This document shows positions 1 to 9,923 of a stretch of 64,000 bases of DNA, in pieces. The stretch spans positions 97,256-161,255 of the forward strand of contig NZ_JAUSUQ010000010.1 of NCBI RefSeq assembly GCF_030814135.1, given 5' to 3'. This DNA comes from Caldalkalibacillus uzonensis (GTDB lineage: Bacteria > Bacillota > Bacilli > Caldalkalibacillales > Caldalkalibacillaceae). Position 1 is the first letter of the stretch. Every line of letters begins with the position of its first letter. The translations under genes were made by a program, and so were the position numbers. Under the pieces are notes generated by a model, which worked only from the letters and a program-made list of their open reading frames with translations, ran no database searches and was not told the origin of the DNA.

Positions 1-992
1 CGGCCGTTGATTTGGCCGTTCTGCATCCGGTCAAACACCTCATTGATTTTTTCTAAAGGCTGGGTTTCGATAATTGCTTTCACTTTCCCTTGAGCCGCAA
101 ACTCCAGGGCCTCTTTCAAGTCTTTACGGGTGCCGACAATCGATCCTTTGACGGTGACTCCATTTAAAACGGTATCAAAAATGGGAATGGGCAGTTCTTC
201 GTTTGGCAGACCGACCACGACCAGCGTGCCGTCCCGCTTGACAGAGCGGTAGGCTTGTTCGAAAGCTTTACCGGTTACTGCTACGCTAATGGCTGCCTGC
301 GCTCCTCCAACCTTGTTGTGGATTTTCTGTGCCGGATCGGCCTCTTTGCCGTTAATGGCCAGATCGGCTCCCAGCTTTTTGGCCAGATCGAGCTTATCGT
401 CCTGGATATCTACCGCAATCACATTAAATCCCATCGCCTTGGCATACTGCAGGGCAATGTGGCCCAAGCCCCCAATGCCGTAAATGGCCACCCAATCCCC
501 GGGCTTGGCTTCAGACACTTTCAGTGCCTTATAGGTGGTCACCCCGGCGCAGAAGATCGGTGCAGCTTCTTCAAAGCTTAATCCGTCCGGAATCTTGGCT
601 ACATAGGCGGCAGGTGCCTTGCAGTATTCTGCGTAGCCTCCATCAACGGAATAACCTGCATTCAGTTGATGGGGGCACAAGGTTTCCCTTCCTGTCAAAC
701 AGTAATCGCACTCTCCGCAAGCAGAATACAACCAGGGAATGCCGACACGGTCACCTGCTTTGACAGAAGTAACGCCTTCGCCCACGGCTTCCACAACACC
801 CACCCCTTCATGGCCGGGTATCAAGGGCAGTTTGGGCTTGACCGGCCAATCGCCATGAGCAGCATGAAGATCGGTATGACATACGCCGCAGGCTTTGATC
901 CTGACCAAAATTTCCCCGTAACCGATATCAGGAACCTGAACATCCTGAATTTCTAATTTTTGATGAAATTGATGCACAACAGCAGCTTTCAT
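1..992 (-). CDS. adhT: Zinc-dependent alcohol dehydrogenase, ADH-HT/AdhT type (3' end cut by window)
   Basis: Medium-chain NAD-dependent alcohol dehydrogenase that interconverts primary alcohols and aldehydes in the cytosol. About 330 codons are visible and the last few residues lie beyond the left edge. Translation shows catalytic-zinc residues C38 and H61 (in PGHEG), the structural-zinc set C92, C95, C98 and C106, and a Rossmann GxGGLG motif; this pattern and spacing match the thermostable ADH-HT enzymes of Geobacillus. The ATG at 992 follows a GGGGGGATGAAG ribosome binding site. Upstream on the same strand is a sigma-54 type -24/-12 element (1033-1048), so expression probably depends on the sigma-54 activator at 3653-5080. 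The gene is divergent from the iron alcohol dehydrogenase at 1213. Family call is firm; the exact substrate is unknown. Confidence 0.93.
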   Translation of the reverse strand, partial: MKAAVVHQFHQKLEIQDVQVPDIGYGEILVRIKACGVCHTDLHAAHGDWPVKPKLPLIPGHEGVGVVEAVGEGVTSVKAGDRVGIPWLYSACGECDYCLTGRETLCPHQLNAGYSVDGGYAEYCKAPAAYVAKIPDGLSFEEAAPIFCAGVTTYKALKVSEAKPGDWVAIYGIGGLGHIALQYAKAMGFNVIAVDIQDDKLDLAKKLGADLAINGKEADPAQKIHNKVGGAQAAISVAVTGKAFEQAYRSVKRDGTLVVVGLPNEELPIPIFDTVLNGVTVKGSIVGTRKDLKEALEFAAQGKVKAIIETQPLEKINEVFDRMQNGQING

Positions 993-1032
993 CTTCATCC
1001 CCCCAGTGATTGTAGTATTCACTCTCATCATT

Positions 1033-1048
1033 TGCAATTTAGATGCCA
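1033..1048 (-). promoter_or_regulatory. Sigma-54 (-24/-12) promoter for adhT
   Basis: Read on the minus strand the site is TGGCAT, five bases (CTAAA), then TTGCA, which fits the sigma-54 consensus TGGCAY-N5-TTGCW with the invariant GG and GC at the correct spacing. The predicted start of transcription is about 20-25 bases before the ATG at 992, leaving room for the ribosome binding site. A sigma-54 activator gene is encoded 2.6 kb away. Direct sequence match; use is inferred. Confidence 0.8.
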
Positions 1049-1106
1049 ATTTTTAATTGGGTTTAAATTGCGTATTTGTTACTGATTTATATGAGGTTGC
1101 TGCCAA

Positions 1107-1131
1107 TTTTCCGGCTGGGAGAGCCGAAAAA
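1107..1131. promoter_or_regulatory. Inverted repeat, candidate activator-binding site (UAS)
   Basis: TTTTCCGGCT, a short spacer, then AGCCGAAAAA form an inverted repeat with one mismatch in ten. It sits about 60-75 bases upstream of the adhT -24 element and about 30 bases upstream of the adh promoter at 1158. That position suits an enhancer site for the sigma-54 activator, or an operator acting on both divergent genes. Function is inferred from position only. Confidence 0.4.
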
Positions 1132-1157
1132 ACGGCCACAGGCCAAATTTTCGTTCT

Positions 1158-1186
1158 TTTTCAAATTCACTTAAATTATGTATAAT
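1158..1186 (+). promoter_or_regulatory. Probable sigma-A promoter for the iron alcohol dehydrogenase operon
   Basis: A perfect TATAAT at 1181-1186 lies 27 bases before the GTG start; a weak -35 (TTTTCA) sits 17 bases upstream, and a TG pair directly precedes the -10. No sigma-54 motif was found on this strand. Confidence 0.5.
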
Positions 1187-1212
1187 AGTTTCACAAGAGG
1201 AGGAGTGAGAGG

Positions 1213-2361
1213 GTGCGCATTTCCAAGTTTATGACACCGGAAATTATTTTCGGGTCAGGTTCGATTAATCAAGCCGGGGACAGTTTGCGCCGTCTGGGCG
1301 CAGAGAAAGTCTTTGTGGTCAGTGATCCGGGCGTTGTACAAGCCGGTTGGGTAGAGCGGATAATCGGGTATTTGGAAGCATGTGGCTTGCAATATCATTT
1401 GTGGACCGATGTGACACCAAACCCGAAAGATGATGAGATTGACAGAGGGGTTAAGGAGTATGTGAACAGCGAATGCAATGCAGTGCTCGGCATTGGTGGG
1501 GGCAGTCCCATTGATGCGGCTAAAGCGGTTGCTATGTTATCTACCAATGCGGGGAATATTCGCCACTATGAAGGAGTGGATCAGATTTCCTGTCCGTTGC
1601 CTCCGATGGTGATGGTGTCTACGACCGCTGGATCAGGATCGGAGGTTTCACAGTTTTCGATTGTGACGGATACCAAGCGGCGTCTGAAGATGACCATTAT
1701 CTCCAAATCGCTGATTCCCGATATAGCCATTATCGATCCGGACACCTTGGTGACCAAAGATGCCCGGTTAACTGCCAACACCGGGATGGATGCCTTAACA
1801 CATGCCATAGAATCGTATATTTCTTTGGCAGCCACCCCTTTAACCGAAAGGTTGTCCCTGTATGCCATCCAGCTGATTGCCACTTATTTAAGGCCATCCA
1901 CGGCCAGCCGTTCTAATCGCGAAGCAAAGGAAGCGATGGCCATGGCCAGTCTGCAGGCAGGGATCGCCTTCTCCAATGCGGTGTTAGGCGCGGTGCATGC
2001 CATGTCCCATCAGCTGGGTGGCTTGCTGGATACGCCTCATGGAGAAGCGAATGCCATTCTGCTTCCCTATGTGATGGAATACAACTATATTGCGGCTCCT
2101 GAAAAATATGGCCATATTGCGGATGCGTTTGGGGAGCATGTGGCTGATCTCAGTCCGAGTGAAGCGGCCAAACGGGCGGTCAAAGCAGTAAAAGAACTGG
2201 CCAGAGACCTGGATATCCCCGAATCTCTGGCCAAATTGGGTTTAAAGGAAGAGCATATCAGAAAGCTGAGTCAAAATGCGGTACAAGATGCCTGTATGAT
2301 TACCAACCCCCGCGACATGAACGTGGAGGATGTGGAAAAGATCTTCCGCCAGGCCTTGTAG
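1213..2361 (+). CDS. Iron-containing alcohol dehydrogenase
   Basis: Group III (Fe-ADH) NAD(P)-dependent alcohol dehydrogenase of 382 residues, the usual length. The N-terminal half carries the nucleotide-binding GGGSPIDAAKA motif (95-105) and TAGSGSE (138-144). The C-terminal half carries the metal ligands D193, H197, H262 and H276, in GMDALTHAIE, AVHAMSHQ and DTPHGEAN. The GTG start at 1213 is backed by a GAGGAGG ribosome binding site at about 1197-1203. It is the first gene of an apparent three-gene operon with a histidine kinase and a sigma-54 response regulator (12-base gap to the kinase), which suggests a link with alcohol or aldehyde sensing. Substrate range cannot be read from sequence. 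Confidence 0.93.
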   Translation: MRISKFMTPEIIFGSGSINQAGDSLRRLGAEKVFVVSDPGVVQAGWVERIIGYLEACGLQYHLWTDVTPNPKDDEIDRGVKEYVNSECNAVLGIGGGSPIDAAKAVAMLSTNAGNIRHYEGVDQISCPLPPMVMVSTTAGSGSEVSQFSIVTDTKRRLKMTIISKSLIPDIAIIDPDTLVTKDARLTANTGMDALTHAIESYISLAATPLTERLSLYAIQLIATYLRPSTASRSNREAKEAMAMASLQAGIAFSNAVLGAVHAMSHQLGGLLDTPHGEANAILLPYVMEYNYIAAPEKYGHIADAFGEHVADLSPSEAAKRAVKAVKELARDLDIPESLAKLGLKEEHIRKLSQNAVQDACMITNPRDMNVEDVEKIFRQAL

Positions 2362-2373
2362 GAGGAACGCGCC

Positions 2374-3684
2374 ATGCATGAAAAGCAGGAGTTAATCGAC
2401 CGGTTGACAGGCATCCGCTCTTCACGGAAAAGTTATTACAACGAGCTGAACAAGGCTGTAAGAGAACTTTCGCGCAAAAATAAGCAGCTGAAAGTAATCA
2501 ACCAGCTGACGCGTATTCATGTTCATCTGTCCTGGGAGGAGACCAGCCTCTATATCGCTTCCCGGTTGAGCCAGGCGATCCCTTTTGATTACTTCGCCCT
2601 GAGCTTGCTGGAGGGAACGGATTTGTCTTGCTATATCACCGTCTCCGTTACCCGGAACACGCAGGTGCGGACCTGGAAGTTGACCGGTCCGAATAAATCA
2701 CACAAAGATGCCTTGTCCTGTGTGAATCAATTATTGGAAGACGAGCATGAGCGTTGCGGAACCACAGTGCCTTTGCCCATTCAGGCCGGAAAAGTGCTGG
2801 GTTTTCTGACCCTCCTTCATCAAGCGAGAGAGGATTTTGTACCGGAAGATGAGCAGTTTTTCCGGCAGATTGCTGAACATGTCAGTGTATCGGTGGAAAA
2901 CATTTTGCTGTTTAAAGATGTGAGTGAGAAGGTTAACATAGAAGCCCAATTGGTCCAATCAGCTAAACTGGCGGCGATCGGGGAGATGGCGGCAGGTGTC
3001 GCCCATGAGTTGAACAGCCCGCTCACAGCGATACTGGGCAATGTGCAGCTGCTTATGCGGCAGATTAAGGAGGAACGCCAGGCAAAAATGCTCAGGGATA
3101 TCTATCAATGTGGCTTAAGGAGCAAGAAGATCATCCAGAACCTGCTTGTCTTCTCCCGGCAGGAGGAGTTTCAATTTGAAGATCTGTCGCTCCACCCTTT
3201 GATAGAGGATGTGCTCAGTTTGATCGGCTACCAATTAAAAGTGTCGGGCATCAGTGTGGTGCAAAAATTGGCCAAAACGCTTCCCCTTGTTCACGGCAAC
3301 CGTTATCAGATTGAACAGGTGCTGATTAACCTGTTGTTGAATGCGAGGGATGCCCTGCAAGAGCGAGTTGATCCGCAAATTGAGATCCAGACGGGGACCG
3401 TGAGGGAGGAAGGAAAAGACTTTGTCTATGTTGCGGTGCTGGACAATGGGACAGGCATTGAAGAGAAACACCTTCCCCAGATCTTTAATCCGTTTTTTAC
3501 AACCAAAGGGCATCAGAAAGGGACGGGTTTAGGTTTGTCGGTTAGTCTGGGCATTGCCGAAGCTCATCAGGGAACATTGCGCGTGGACAGCCAAAAAGGG
3601 GAATATACAAAATTGACCTTATTGCTGCCCGTCAAGGAGGGAGAGAAAGGAGATGTGCCAGAAGCAGGTCTTGGTCGTGGATGA
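2374..3684 (+). CDS. Soluble sensor histidine kinase (GAF-like + HisKA + HATPase)
   Basis: A 436-residue histidine kinase with no membrane segment, so it should sense a cytosolic signal. Residues 1-45 are a basic, probably coiled-coil segment; 45-180 look like a GAF sensor domain. HisKA contains the phospho-acceptor H211 in GVAHELNSPL. The ATPase domain shows the N box (INLLLNARDAL), DNGTGI, the F box (FNPFFTTK) and GTGLGLS. It lies between the iron alcohol dehydrogenase and its probable partner regulator, whose start codon is inside the last 32 bases of this gene, so the two are translationally coupled. Ligand unknown; an alcohol, aldehyde or redox signal would fit the neighbours. Confidence 0.9.
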   Translation: MHEKQELIDRLTGIRSSRKSYYNELNKAVRELSRKNKQLKVINQLTRIHVHLSWEETSLYIASRLSQAIPFDYFALSLLEGTDLSCYITVSVTRNTQVRTWKLTGPNKSHKDALSCVNQLLEDEHERCGTTVPLPIQAGKVLGFLTLLHQAREDFVPEDEQFFRQIAEHVSVSVENILLFKDVSEKVNIEAQLVQSAKLAAIGEMAAGVAHELNSPLTAILGNVQLLMRQIKEERQAKMLRDIYQCGLRSKKIIQNLLVFSRQEEFQFEDLSLHPLIEDVLSLIGYQLKVSGISVVQKLAKTLPLVHGNRYQIEQVLINLLLNARDALQERVDPQIEIQTGTVREEGKDFVYVAVLDNGTGIEEKHLPQIFNPFFTTKGHQKGTGLGLSVSLGIAEAHQGTLRVDSQKGEYTKLTLLLPVKEGEKGDVPEAGLGRG

Positions 3685-5080
3685 TGAAACGGAGGTTACT
3701 GCTTTCTTTCGCTATTTTTTAGAAGAGAAGAGTGTGAACATCCTGGAGGCCAACAGCGGCAGGGATGTTGGGCGGCTGTTACAGGAGCTGACAACCCCCA
3801 TCCATATTGCTCTTGTGGATATGAAACTGCCGGATGCCAATGGGTTGGATTTGCTGCGGAGTATCAAGCAATGCTGTCCTTCCTGCGAAGTTGTGATCAT
3901 GACCGGATACAGCACCGTTAAGTCGGCTGTACAGGCCATTCAGGCAGGGGCCAGGGATTATGTGGAGAAACCTTTCGATGACCTGGATGATCTGGAAAAG
4001 ATGATCGACTCCATTCTGGAGCAACCCTCCGTGCAGGACAGTGAGGTGGCCTTGGCAGCCGCCCAATGCGGGATTGTCTGCTCTCCTTCCGGCCCGATGG
4101 GCAAGGTGCTCTCCCTCGCCGACAAACTGGCCAAGAAAGCAATCAATATTTTGATTGAAGGTGAAACGGGGACAGGCAAGGAACTGATGGCCCGTTTCAT
4201 CCATCAATTCAGCCAGCGTGCCCAGCATCCTTTTGTGGCCATTAACTGTGGTGCGATACCGCAGGCCTTACTGGAAAGCGAATTGTTCGGACACGAAAAA
4301 GGGGCGTTTACCGGAGCAAGCCGGACCAGGAAAGGGTACTTTGAGCTGGCCAACAATGGAACACTGTTCCTGGATGAAATCGGCGAAGCTTCGGCCGGAA
4401 TTCAAGTCAAACTTTTACGGGTTCTGGAAACAGGGGAATATATGCGGGTGGGCGGAGAGGAGATTCACCGCACCAATATCCGTATCATTTCAGCCACTAA
4501 CCGTGATTTAAAGGAGGAGATTGAAAGGAAGCGGTTCCGTGTCGATCTCCTGTACCGCCTGGAAGGGGTCAAGCTGGTGCTTCCACCCTTGCGGGAAAGG
4601 GCTGAAGACATTCCTCTGATCGCCAGATATCACCTGCAGAAAAAGTTTGGAGAAGAGTACGACATCGCCCCTGAAGCCGTCGAAAGGCTGCAAAACTACC
4701 ACTGGCCGGGAAATATCCGGCAGCTGATCAATATATTAAATCAAATCATCGCCATCTATGAGTGCAGGCTGATCCGGGAGGAACATCTGCCAGGGTATAT
4801 TCTGGACTCCACACCATCTGCTTCTCTTGGCAGTCAGGCGGACGACTTCATCCGCAGGGAAACAGAGACTTTTATCAAGCGGATTGTTGATTCGGTCGGC
4901 TCCGTTGAAGACATAAACTTTGGGCATGTGATGCAACAGATGAAGGACATTGAAGTACAAGTGGGCAGGCGAATCATCAAAAAGGGGCTAGCTGAGTTGA
5001 ACGGCAACCGCAAATTATTGTGTGAGAAGCTGAATCTGACACCCAGAAGATTGCGGTATATTTTAAATGAGAAGTCATGA
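3653..5080 (+). CDS. Sigma-54-dependent response regulator (NtrC family)
   Basis: A 475-residue regulator with three domains. The receiver (1-120) has acidic D10/D11, phospho-acceptor D56 and the conserved K in VEKPF. The AAA+ domain has Walker A GETGTGKE (170-177), the sigma-54 contact loop GAFTGA (217-222), Walker B LFLDEIGE and an arginine-finger region RVDLLYRL. The C-terminal segment (about 430-475) ends in a Fis-like helix-turn-helix ([21 protein letters not shown]). The intact GAFTGA loop means it should drive sigma-54 polymerase; the best target in view is the promoter at 1033-1048. The ATG at 3653 follows AAGGAGG and overlaps the kinase gene by 32 bases. Confidence 0.93.
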   Translation: MCQKQVLVVDDETEVTAFFRYFLEEKSVNILEANSGRDVGRLLQELTTPIHIALVDMKLPDANGLDLLRSIKQCCPSCEVVIMTGYSTVKSAVQAIQAGARDYVEKPFDDLDDLEKMIDSILEQPSVQDSEVALAAAQCGIVCSPSGPMGKVLSLADKLAKKAINILIEGETGTGKELMARFIHQFSQRAQHPFVAINCGAIPQALLESELFGHEKGAFTGASRTRKGYFELANNGTLFLDEIGEASAGIQVKLLRVLETGEYMRVGGEEIHRTNIRIISATNRDLKEEIERKRFRVDLLYRLEGVKLVLPPLRERAEDIPLIARYHLQKKFGEEYDIAPEAVERLQNYHWPGNIRQLINILNQIIAIYECRLIREEHLPGYILDSTPSASLGSQADDFIRRETETFIKRIVDSVGSVEDINFGHVMQQMKDIEVQVGRRIIKKGLAELNGNRKLLCEKLNLTPRRLRYILNEKS

Positions 5081-5097
5081 TTCGATGGCTGATAAGG

Positions 5098-5132
5098 GGG
5101 CTGTCCCACGTGCCATGCAGCTGGGACAGCCC
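5098..5132 (+). terminator. Hairpin after the two-component genes
   Basis: GGGCTGTCCCA and TGGGACAGCCC form a perfect 11-base-pair stem with a 13-base loop, 18 bases after the response regulator stop codon. Only a weak T-run follows, so it may stabilise the 3' end more than terminate. Confidence 0.5.
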
Positions 5133-5292
5133 TTAGTAAGTACGGGAATATGGAGGCGGATGTAAGAAATTACCTGGCAACGATCAATAGAACCTGGAAA
5201 AAATGTAAACAAGGAAATTTTTCTTCGGATCTATCGGGTTGTGATGGCCTACGAAACTGACAGAGCTAAAACACTAAAAGAGGAGAAAAGTG

Positions 5293-6408
5293 ATGCAAAA
5301 CAAATATTTAATACCACATAGCGGAGTAAAACGTTGGACGAGATTAAGTATTGTTATTCTGCTGCTGATGCTGTTATTGGTCAGTGTCTCAATGCCTGTT
5401 GGGGCACAAGAATCCAAGTTGCCGGAAGCACCGATTTATGTGGATGGCCAACCCATTAAGACGAAATATATGGTGAGAGATGGACATTTAATGGTTCCTG
5501 CCCTATTTCTCAAGCATACCGGAACAAGAGTCGATTGGAACAGCAAATATCGTTCAGTTGTCTTTCGGTTAGGAAATACTTTGTTCGCTCTTCCTGTCGG
5601 GAAAAAATATATGGATTACTATGTACCTGAAACGGGTGAATGGAAACGGGATACGCTTTCGGCAGTATCCATGGAGATGAAGGAAGGCCTATTTGTTCCG
5701 CTATTGGATGTGGTGAAAAAGTTAGGTATGGAAGTCACCTATGAACCTCAATTTAAGCGAACATACATTCGTACTGGAACACCACGCCCCCCAGCCCTTA
5801 TTTACAGTGGAAATACCAAAGAAAAGCTAGTTGCACTTACCTTCGATGATGGCCCCGATGGGCATTACACGCCACAAATTTTAGATATCCTCAAGGAAAA
5901 AGGGATTCCGGCCACCTTCTTTATTATGGGGCGACAAGTGGAATATTTCCCAGAGGTGATGAAGCGCATTGTAAAGGACGGTCACGCCCTAGGAAATCAC
6001 ACCATGACACACCCAGATCTACGCGGTGTGATGACGTCTGACGTTATTGAAGAAGTCAGGGCGACTCAGCAGGTGATGGAAAAAACAGTTGGACGTAAGC
6101 CTGACTTATTCCGTCCTCCTTACGGTGCGTTGACCAGGTCGGATAGGTTGATTCTGCATGATATGGGCTTCAGGGTGGTGATGTGGTCTGTGGACACGCT
6201 CGATTGGCGTGGAATGTCAGCTGATGATATTTTATCCATCGTTCACAGGGATATTTCTCCAGGTGGTATTATTTTGCAACATAACCTGCTGACCACACCT
6301 GGCTTATTGGATGGTACAGTAGAGGCGTTGCCCCAAATGATTGATCAATTGCACGCAAAGGGATACAAATTTGTTACCGTTCAAACGCTATTAGACCATA
6401 GTCATTGA
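5293..6408 (+). CDS. Secreted polysaccharide deacetylase with copper-amine-oxidase-N-like domain
   Basis: A carbohydrate esterase family 4 protein that probably removes acetyl groups from a cell-wall polymer. It has an N-terminal signal or anchor segment (about residues 15-38), then a stalk domain of the copper amine oxidase N type (APIYVDGQP, DWNSKYRSVVF), then a NodB domain. The NodB motifs are complete: TFDDGPD (motif 1, catalytic and metal Asp), NHTMTHPD (motif 2, metal His pair), RPPYGA, and a late LQHN. The ATG at 5293 is preferred over GTG at 5290 because AGGAG at 5281-5285 is seven bases away. It stands alone between two hairpins. Peptidoglycan or chitin-oligomer substrates are both possible. 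Confidence 0.87.
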   Translation: MQNKYLIPHSGVKRWTRLSIVILLLMLLLVSVSMPVGAQESKLPEAPIYVDGQPIKTKYMVRDGHLMVPALFLKHTGTRVDWNSKYRSVVFRLGNTLFALPVGKKYMDYYVPETGEWKRDTLSAVSMEMKEGLFVPLLDVVKKLGMEVTYEPQFKRTYIRTGTPRPPALIYSGNTKEKLVALTFDDGPDGHYTPQILDILKEKGIPATFFIMGRQVEYFPEVMKRIVKDGHALGNHTMTHPDLRGVMTSDVIEEVRATQQVMEKTVGRKPDLFRPPYGALTRSDRLILHDMGFRVVMWSVDTLDWRGMSADDILSIVHRDISPGGIILQHNLLTTPGLLDGTVEALPQMIDQLHAKGYKFVTVQTLLDHSH

Positions 6409-6430
6409 AAGAAGGACATATGAGAGACGA

Positions 6431-6465
6431 GGCTGCTCCAGGTGCATGGGCACGTGGAACAGCCC
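6431..6465 (+). terminator. Hairpin between deacetylase and metH
   Basis: GGCTGCTCCAGGTGC pairs with GCACGTGGAACAGCC (two mismatches in 15) around a short loop, followed by CCTTTGATTT. It lies between two convergent genes and may serve both. Confidence 0.5.
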
Positions 6466-6476
6466 CTTTGATTTAA

Positions 6477-9400
6477 TTACAACACATTAAAGTAACGGGC
6501 TTCTGGATGGGCAAAGACAATGGCGGTGACGGAGGCTTCGGGCTCCATCATAAAGCCTTCGGTCAGGGTGATGCCGATCTCTTCCGGGCGAATCAGGCGG
6601 AACAGCTTGGCTTGATCCTCCAGATTGGGACAGGCCGGGTAGCCGAAAGAGTAGCGCTGTCCCTGATACTTGGCTGAGAAGCGGTCCTGCATGGTGAAGT
6701 CGGGAGGATCGGGAAAGCCCCATTTGTCCCGTATCACTTGGTGCATGCGCTCGGCAAAACCTTCGGCCAGTTCCAGCGCCAAGGCCTGCAAGGCATGACT
6801 GCGCAGGTAGTCTCCCTTTTCTTTTAGTTTAAGGGCCTGTTCACGTATGCCTTTACCAGCGGTTACGGCAAAGAAACCAACATAATCCACCTCTCCGCTG
6901 TCCACCGGTTTTAGGTAATCAGCCAGACAGAGGTAAGGTGCTTTGGCCTGGCGGGGGAAGTGGAAGCGTTCAAGCACTGTTTGGCGGTCAGCGGGATCGT
7001 AAATCAACACATCGTCTCCCTCGCTCTGGGCCGGGAAAAATTGATAGACCCCATGGGCCGAGATCAGACCATTAGCTTTGGCCTCGGTCAGCAGAGAATC
7101 TACGAGCTCTTTTAATTCCACGGCCCGCTCATCCCCTTCTTCCAAGAGGCGGGCCACTTTGCCTTTGAGACCCAAATGGTGGCCCAACAACATCTGCATA
7201 TTAATGTAGGGTTGAATATGGGCAATGGAATAATCTCTGAGCACATGTCGTTCCAGGTCTGACGGGACAAAGACCGGTACGTCGGTGGAGACTGTAGAGC
7301 GTACTTTGACGACGGTGGCGGTTTGAGTTTGTTGGCCGGCTGTGTGCTCTTCTCGTGTTGCCCGTCTGGTTTGTTTCTCTTGTTTTTCGATCATGATTTT
7401 TTCCCGTTCCTGATTACTTTGCAGTCGGTTGGCCAGTGACAAGCCGTCCATGGCATCTTTGGCGTACAAAACCAATCCCTCATATTCAGGGGCAATTTTG
7501 TTATCGGTGAACTGCCGGCTTAAGGCTGCTCCACCCACCAGGATCGGCACAGCGATATTGGCCGCACGCAGATCTTGGGCGGTGAGCACCATCTGCTGAG
7601 CGGATTTAACCAACAACCCGGACAAGCCAATGACGTCGGGCTGCTCTTGGCGGACCACTTCGATCAGGGTATTCGGAGCCACATTGATGCCCAGATCGAT
7701 CACTTTGTAACCGTTGTTGCTCAGAATAATATCCACCAGGTTTTTGCCAATGTCATGGACATCGCCTTTGACCGTGGCCAGGATCACTTTGCCTTTGCCG
7801 CTGTCATCCGTTTTTTCCATATGGGGCTCCAGATAGGCAACAGCCGCTTTCATCACTTCCGCACTTTGCAACACTTCCGCCACGATAAGCTGATTGTCAT
7901 TGAACAAGCGGCCTACCTCAGTCATGCCTTCCATCAGGGGTCCGTTGATAATGTCCAGCGGCGTGGGGAATTTGGCCAAGGCTTGATCCAAGTCAGGGTA
8001 CAGCCCTTCTTTGGTGCCTTCCACCACGTAATTGGCCAGCCGCTCTTCCAGACTCATATTGGTGGTTGGCTTTTTCTCCTTGGCTTTCATGCCCCGGAAG
8101 TGAGCGGTAAAATGGGCCAGGGCCTCATCGGTCATATCAAAGATCAATGTTTCAGCCAGTTTCACCTCTTCCTCAGGGATGGAGGCGAAGCGCTCCAATT
8201 TTTCAGTATTGACGATGGCGTAATCCAGTCCGTCCTGAGTACAGTGGTACAGGAAGACAGCGTTTAATACTTCCCTCCCGACTGGAGGCAAGCCAAAGGA
8301 GACATTACTGATCCCCAGAATGGTCAAACATTCCGGCAGGGCTGCTTTGATCATACGCAAGCCGTCAATGGTGGCCTTGGCGGAGCCGATATATTGTTTG
8401 TCCCCTGTTCCCACCGGGAAGACCAGCGGGTCAAAGATGATGTCCCGGGGGTTAAGAGCGTATTTGTTGACCAAAAGATCGTAGGAACGCTGGGCAATGC
8501 GCAGTTTATCCTCCGCTTTGACCGCCATGCCCTGTTCATCAATGGTGCCCACCACCACGGCGGCCCCGAAGCGTTTAATCAGGGGAACCACCTTTTTAAA
8601 CCGCTCTTCTCCATCCTCCAGGTTGATCGAATTAATAATCGCTTTTCCCTGGCAATAAGTAAGCGCTTTTTCAATCACTTTTTCATCAGTGGAGTCGATC
8701 ATCAGGGGTACTTTCACTTTATTAACGACGTGCTTCAGAAACTGCTCCATATCGGCCTGTTCATCCCGGTCCGGGTCAGCCAGACAAATGTCAATCACAT
8801 GGGCGCCGCCCTTCACCTGGCCCCGGGCAATCTCCGCCGCTTCTTCGTATTTCCCGTCGGCTATGAGACGCTTAAACTTGCGGGAACCAATCACATTGGT
8901 CCGTTCCCCGACCAGGAGCGGACGCATGCTCTCCTCATAAATGAGCGGTTCAATGCCGGAGACGGCATGGGGATGATCACCTGGGATTTCCCGCGGTGCA
9001 TATGGCTTTACTGCCTCGGCAATCGCTTTAATGTGCTCTGGTGTGGTACCGCAGCAGCCGCCAGTGATATTGAGCCATCCTTTTGCGGCGAAAGCGGCTA
9101 TCTTTTGCGCCAGGGATTGTGGGGATTCATGGTAATTCCCTTCTTCGTCCGGCAAACCGGCATTAGGGTAACAAAAGACAGCAGTGGTGGCCAACTGGGA
9201 CAAGGAACGGAGATGATCGGTCATAAATTCAGGGCCAGTGGCACAGTTGAGACCGACGGCAGCAGGCTGCATGTGTTCCAGTGACAAGTAAAAAGCTTCA
9301 ATGTTTTGACCAGCCAAGGTGGTGCCCATCGGTTCAATGGTACCAGAGACTAAGAGGGGGACTTCCCGGCCCAATTCTTTAAACGCTTGGCAGATGCCAA

Positions 9401-9923
9401 TATAGCCCGCTTTGACGTTGCGCATATCCTGGCTGGTTTCCAACAGTAACAGATCCACACCGCCCAAAAGTAACCCTTTCGCTTGTTCGGCGTAATGGAC
9501 AATCAACTCTTCAAACGTGGTGCCGCCAGTGACTGATAAGCTTTTGGTCGTTGGGCCCATGGAGCCGGCCACAAAGCGCGGCCACTCAGGAGTGGCATAT
9601 TCATCAGCCACTTTACGGGCAATCTCCGCTGCCGTGCGGTTGATTTCCAAGGCCCTGTGGCCCAGATTGTATTCGTTTAACACCAAGGCCGTTCCGCCAA
9701 AGGTGTTGGTCTCAATAATGTCTGCCCCTGCTTCCAAATAAGAACGGTGAATCCATTCCACAATGTGGGGAGCGGTGAGATTAAGATACTCATTACATCC
9801 CTCATATTCCTCACCACCAAAATCTGCGGCGGACAGATCCGCCTGCTGCAACATAGTGCCCATCGCTCCGTCGATGATGAGTATTTTCTTTTTTAATTGC
9901 TGTTCAAACAATGTGCTTGCCAT
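6477..9923 (-). CDS. metH: Cobalamin-dependent methionine synthase
   Basis: Transfers a methyl group from 5-methyl-tetrahydrofolate to homocysteine through B12. The 1148-residue protein has all four MetH modules: homocysteine-binding zinc domain (about 1-310, LNCATGPE and GGCCGTT cysteines), pterin-binding domain (about 335-610, [12 protein letters not shown]), B12-binding cap and Rossmann domains (about 630-860, with the cobalt-ligand motif DVHDIGKN), and the C-terminal reactivation domain (about 900-1148, [11 protein letters not shown]). A polar linker of some 50 residues precedes reactivation. The start at 9923 (MASTLFEQQ) has a GGGAG site seven bases upstream; an in-frame ATG at 9962 has none. 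It overlaps yitJ by 20 bases and is the last gene of the SAM-riboswitch operon. Confidence 0.97.
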   Translation of the reverse strand: MASTLFEQQLKKKILIIDGAMGTMLQQADLSAADFGGEEYEGCNEYLNLTAPHIVEWIHRSYLEAGADIIETNTFGGTALVLNEYNLGHRALEINRTAAEIARKVADEYATPEWPRFVAGSMGPTTKSLSVTGGTTFEELIVHYAEQAKGLLLGGVDLLLLETSQDMRNVKAGYIGICQAFKELGREVPLLVSGTIEPMGTTLAGQNIEAFYLSLEHMQPAAVGLNCATGPEFMTDHLRSLSQLATTAVFCYPNAGLPDEEGNYHESPQSLAQKIAAFAAKGWLNITGGCCGTTPEHIKAIAEAVKPYAPREIPGDHPHAVSGIEPLIYEESMRPLLVGERTNVIGSRKFKRLIADGKYEEAAEIARGQVKGGAHVIDICLADPDRDEQADMEQFLKHVVNKVKVPLMIDSTDEKVIEKALTYCQGKAIINSINLEDGEERFKKVVPLIKRFGAAVVVGTIDEQGMAVKAEDKLRIAQRSYDLLVNKYALNPRDIIFDPLVFPVGTGDKQYIGSAKATIDGLRMIKAALPECLTILGISNVSFGLPPVGREVLNAVFLYHCTQDGLDYAIVNTEKLERFASIPEEEVKLAETLIFDMTDEALAHFTAHFRGMKAKEKKPTTNMSLEERLANYVVEGTKEGLYPDLDQALAKFPTPLDIINGPLMEGMTEVGRLFNDNQLIVAEVLQSAEVMKAAVAYLEPHMEKTDDSGKGKVILATVKGDVHDIGKNLVDIILSNNGYKVIDLGINVAPNTLIEVVRQEQPDVIGLSGLLVKSAQQMVLTAQDLRAANIAVPILVGGAALSRQFTDNKIAPEYEGLVLYAKDAMDGLSLANRLQSNQEREKIMIEKQEKQTRRATREEHTAGQQTQTATVVKVRSTVSTDVPVFVPSDLERHVLRDYSIAHIQPYINMQMLLGHHLGLKGKVARLLEEGDERAVELKELVDSLLTEAKANGLISAHGVYQFFPAQSEGDDVLIYDPADRQTVLERFHFPRQAKAPYLCLADYLKPVDSGEVDYVGFFAVTAGKGIREQALKLKEKGDYLRSHALQALALELAEGFAERMHQVIRDKWGFPDPPDFTMQDRFSAKYQGQRYSFGYPACPNLEDQAKLFRLIRPEEIGITLTEGFMMEPEASVTAIVFAHPEARYFNVL

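Noticed and set aside
1141..1212. Sigma-54 promoter for the iron alcohol dehydrogenase
   Set aside because: No TGGCAY-N5-TTGCW element exists on the plus strand; a TATAAT box fits sigma-A instead.
5150..5260. 36-codon frame between the response regulator and the deacetylase
   Set aside because: No ribosome binding site, no recognisable features, and it lies after a terminator-like hairpin.
7575..9284. Long plus-strand open frames (230 and 296 codons) across the metH region
   Set aside because: They are antisense to a full-length methionine synthase with clear motifs, have no ribosome binding sites, and their His/Gln/Phe-rich translation is typical of a shadow frame.
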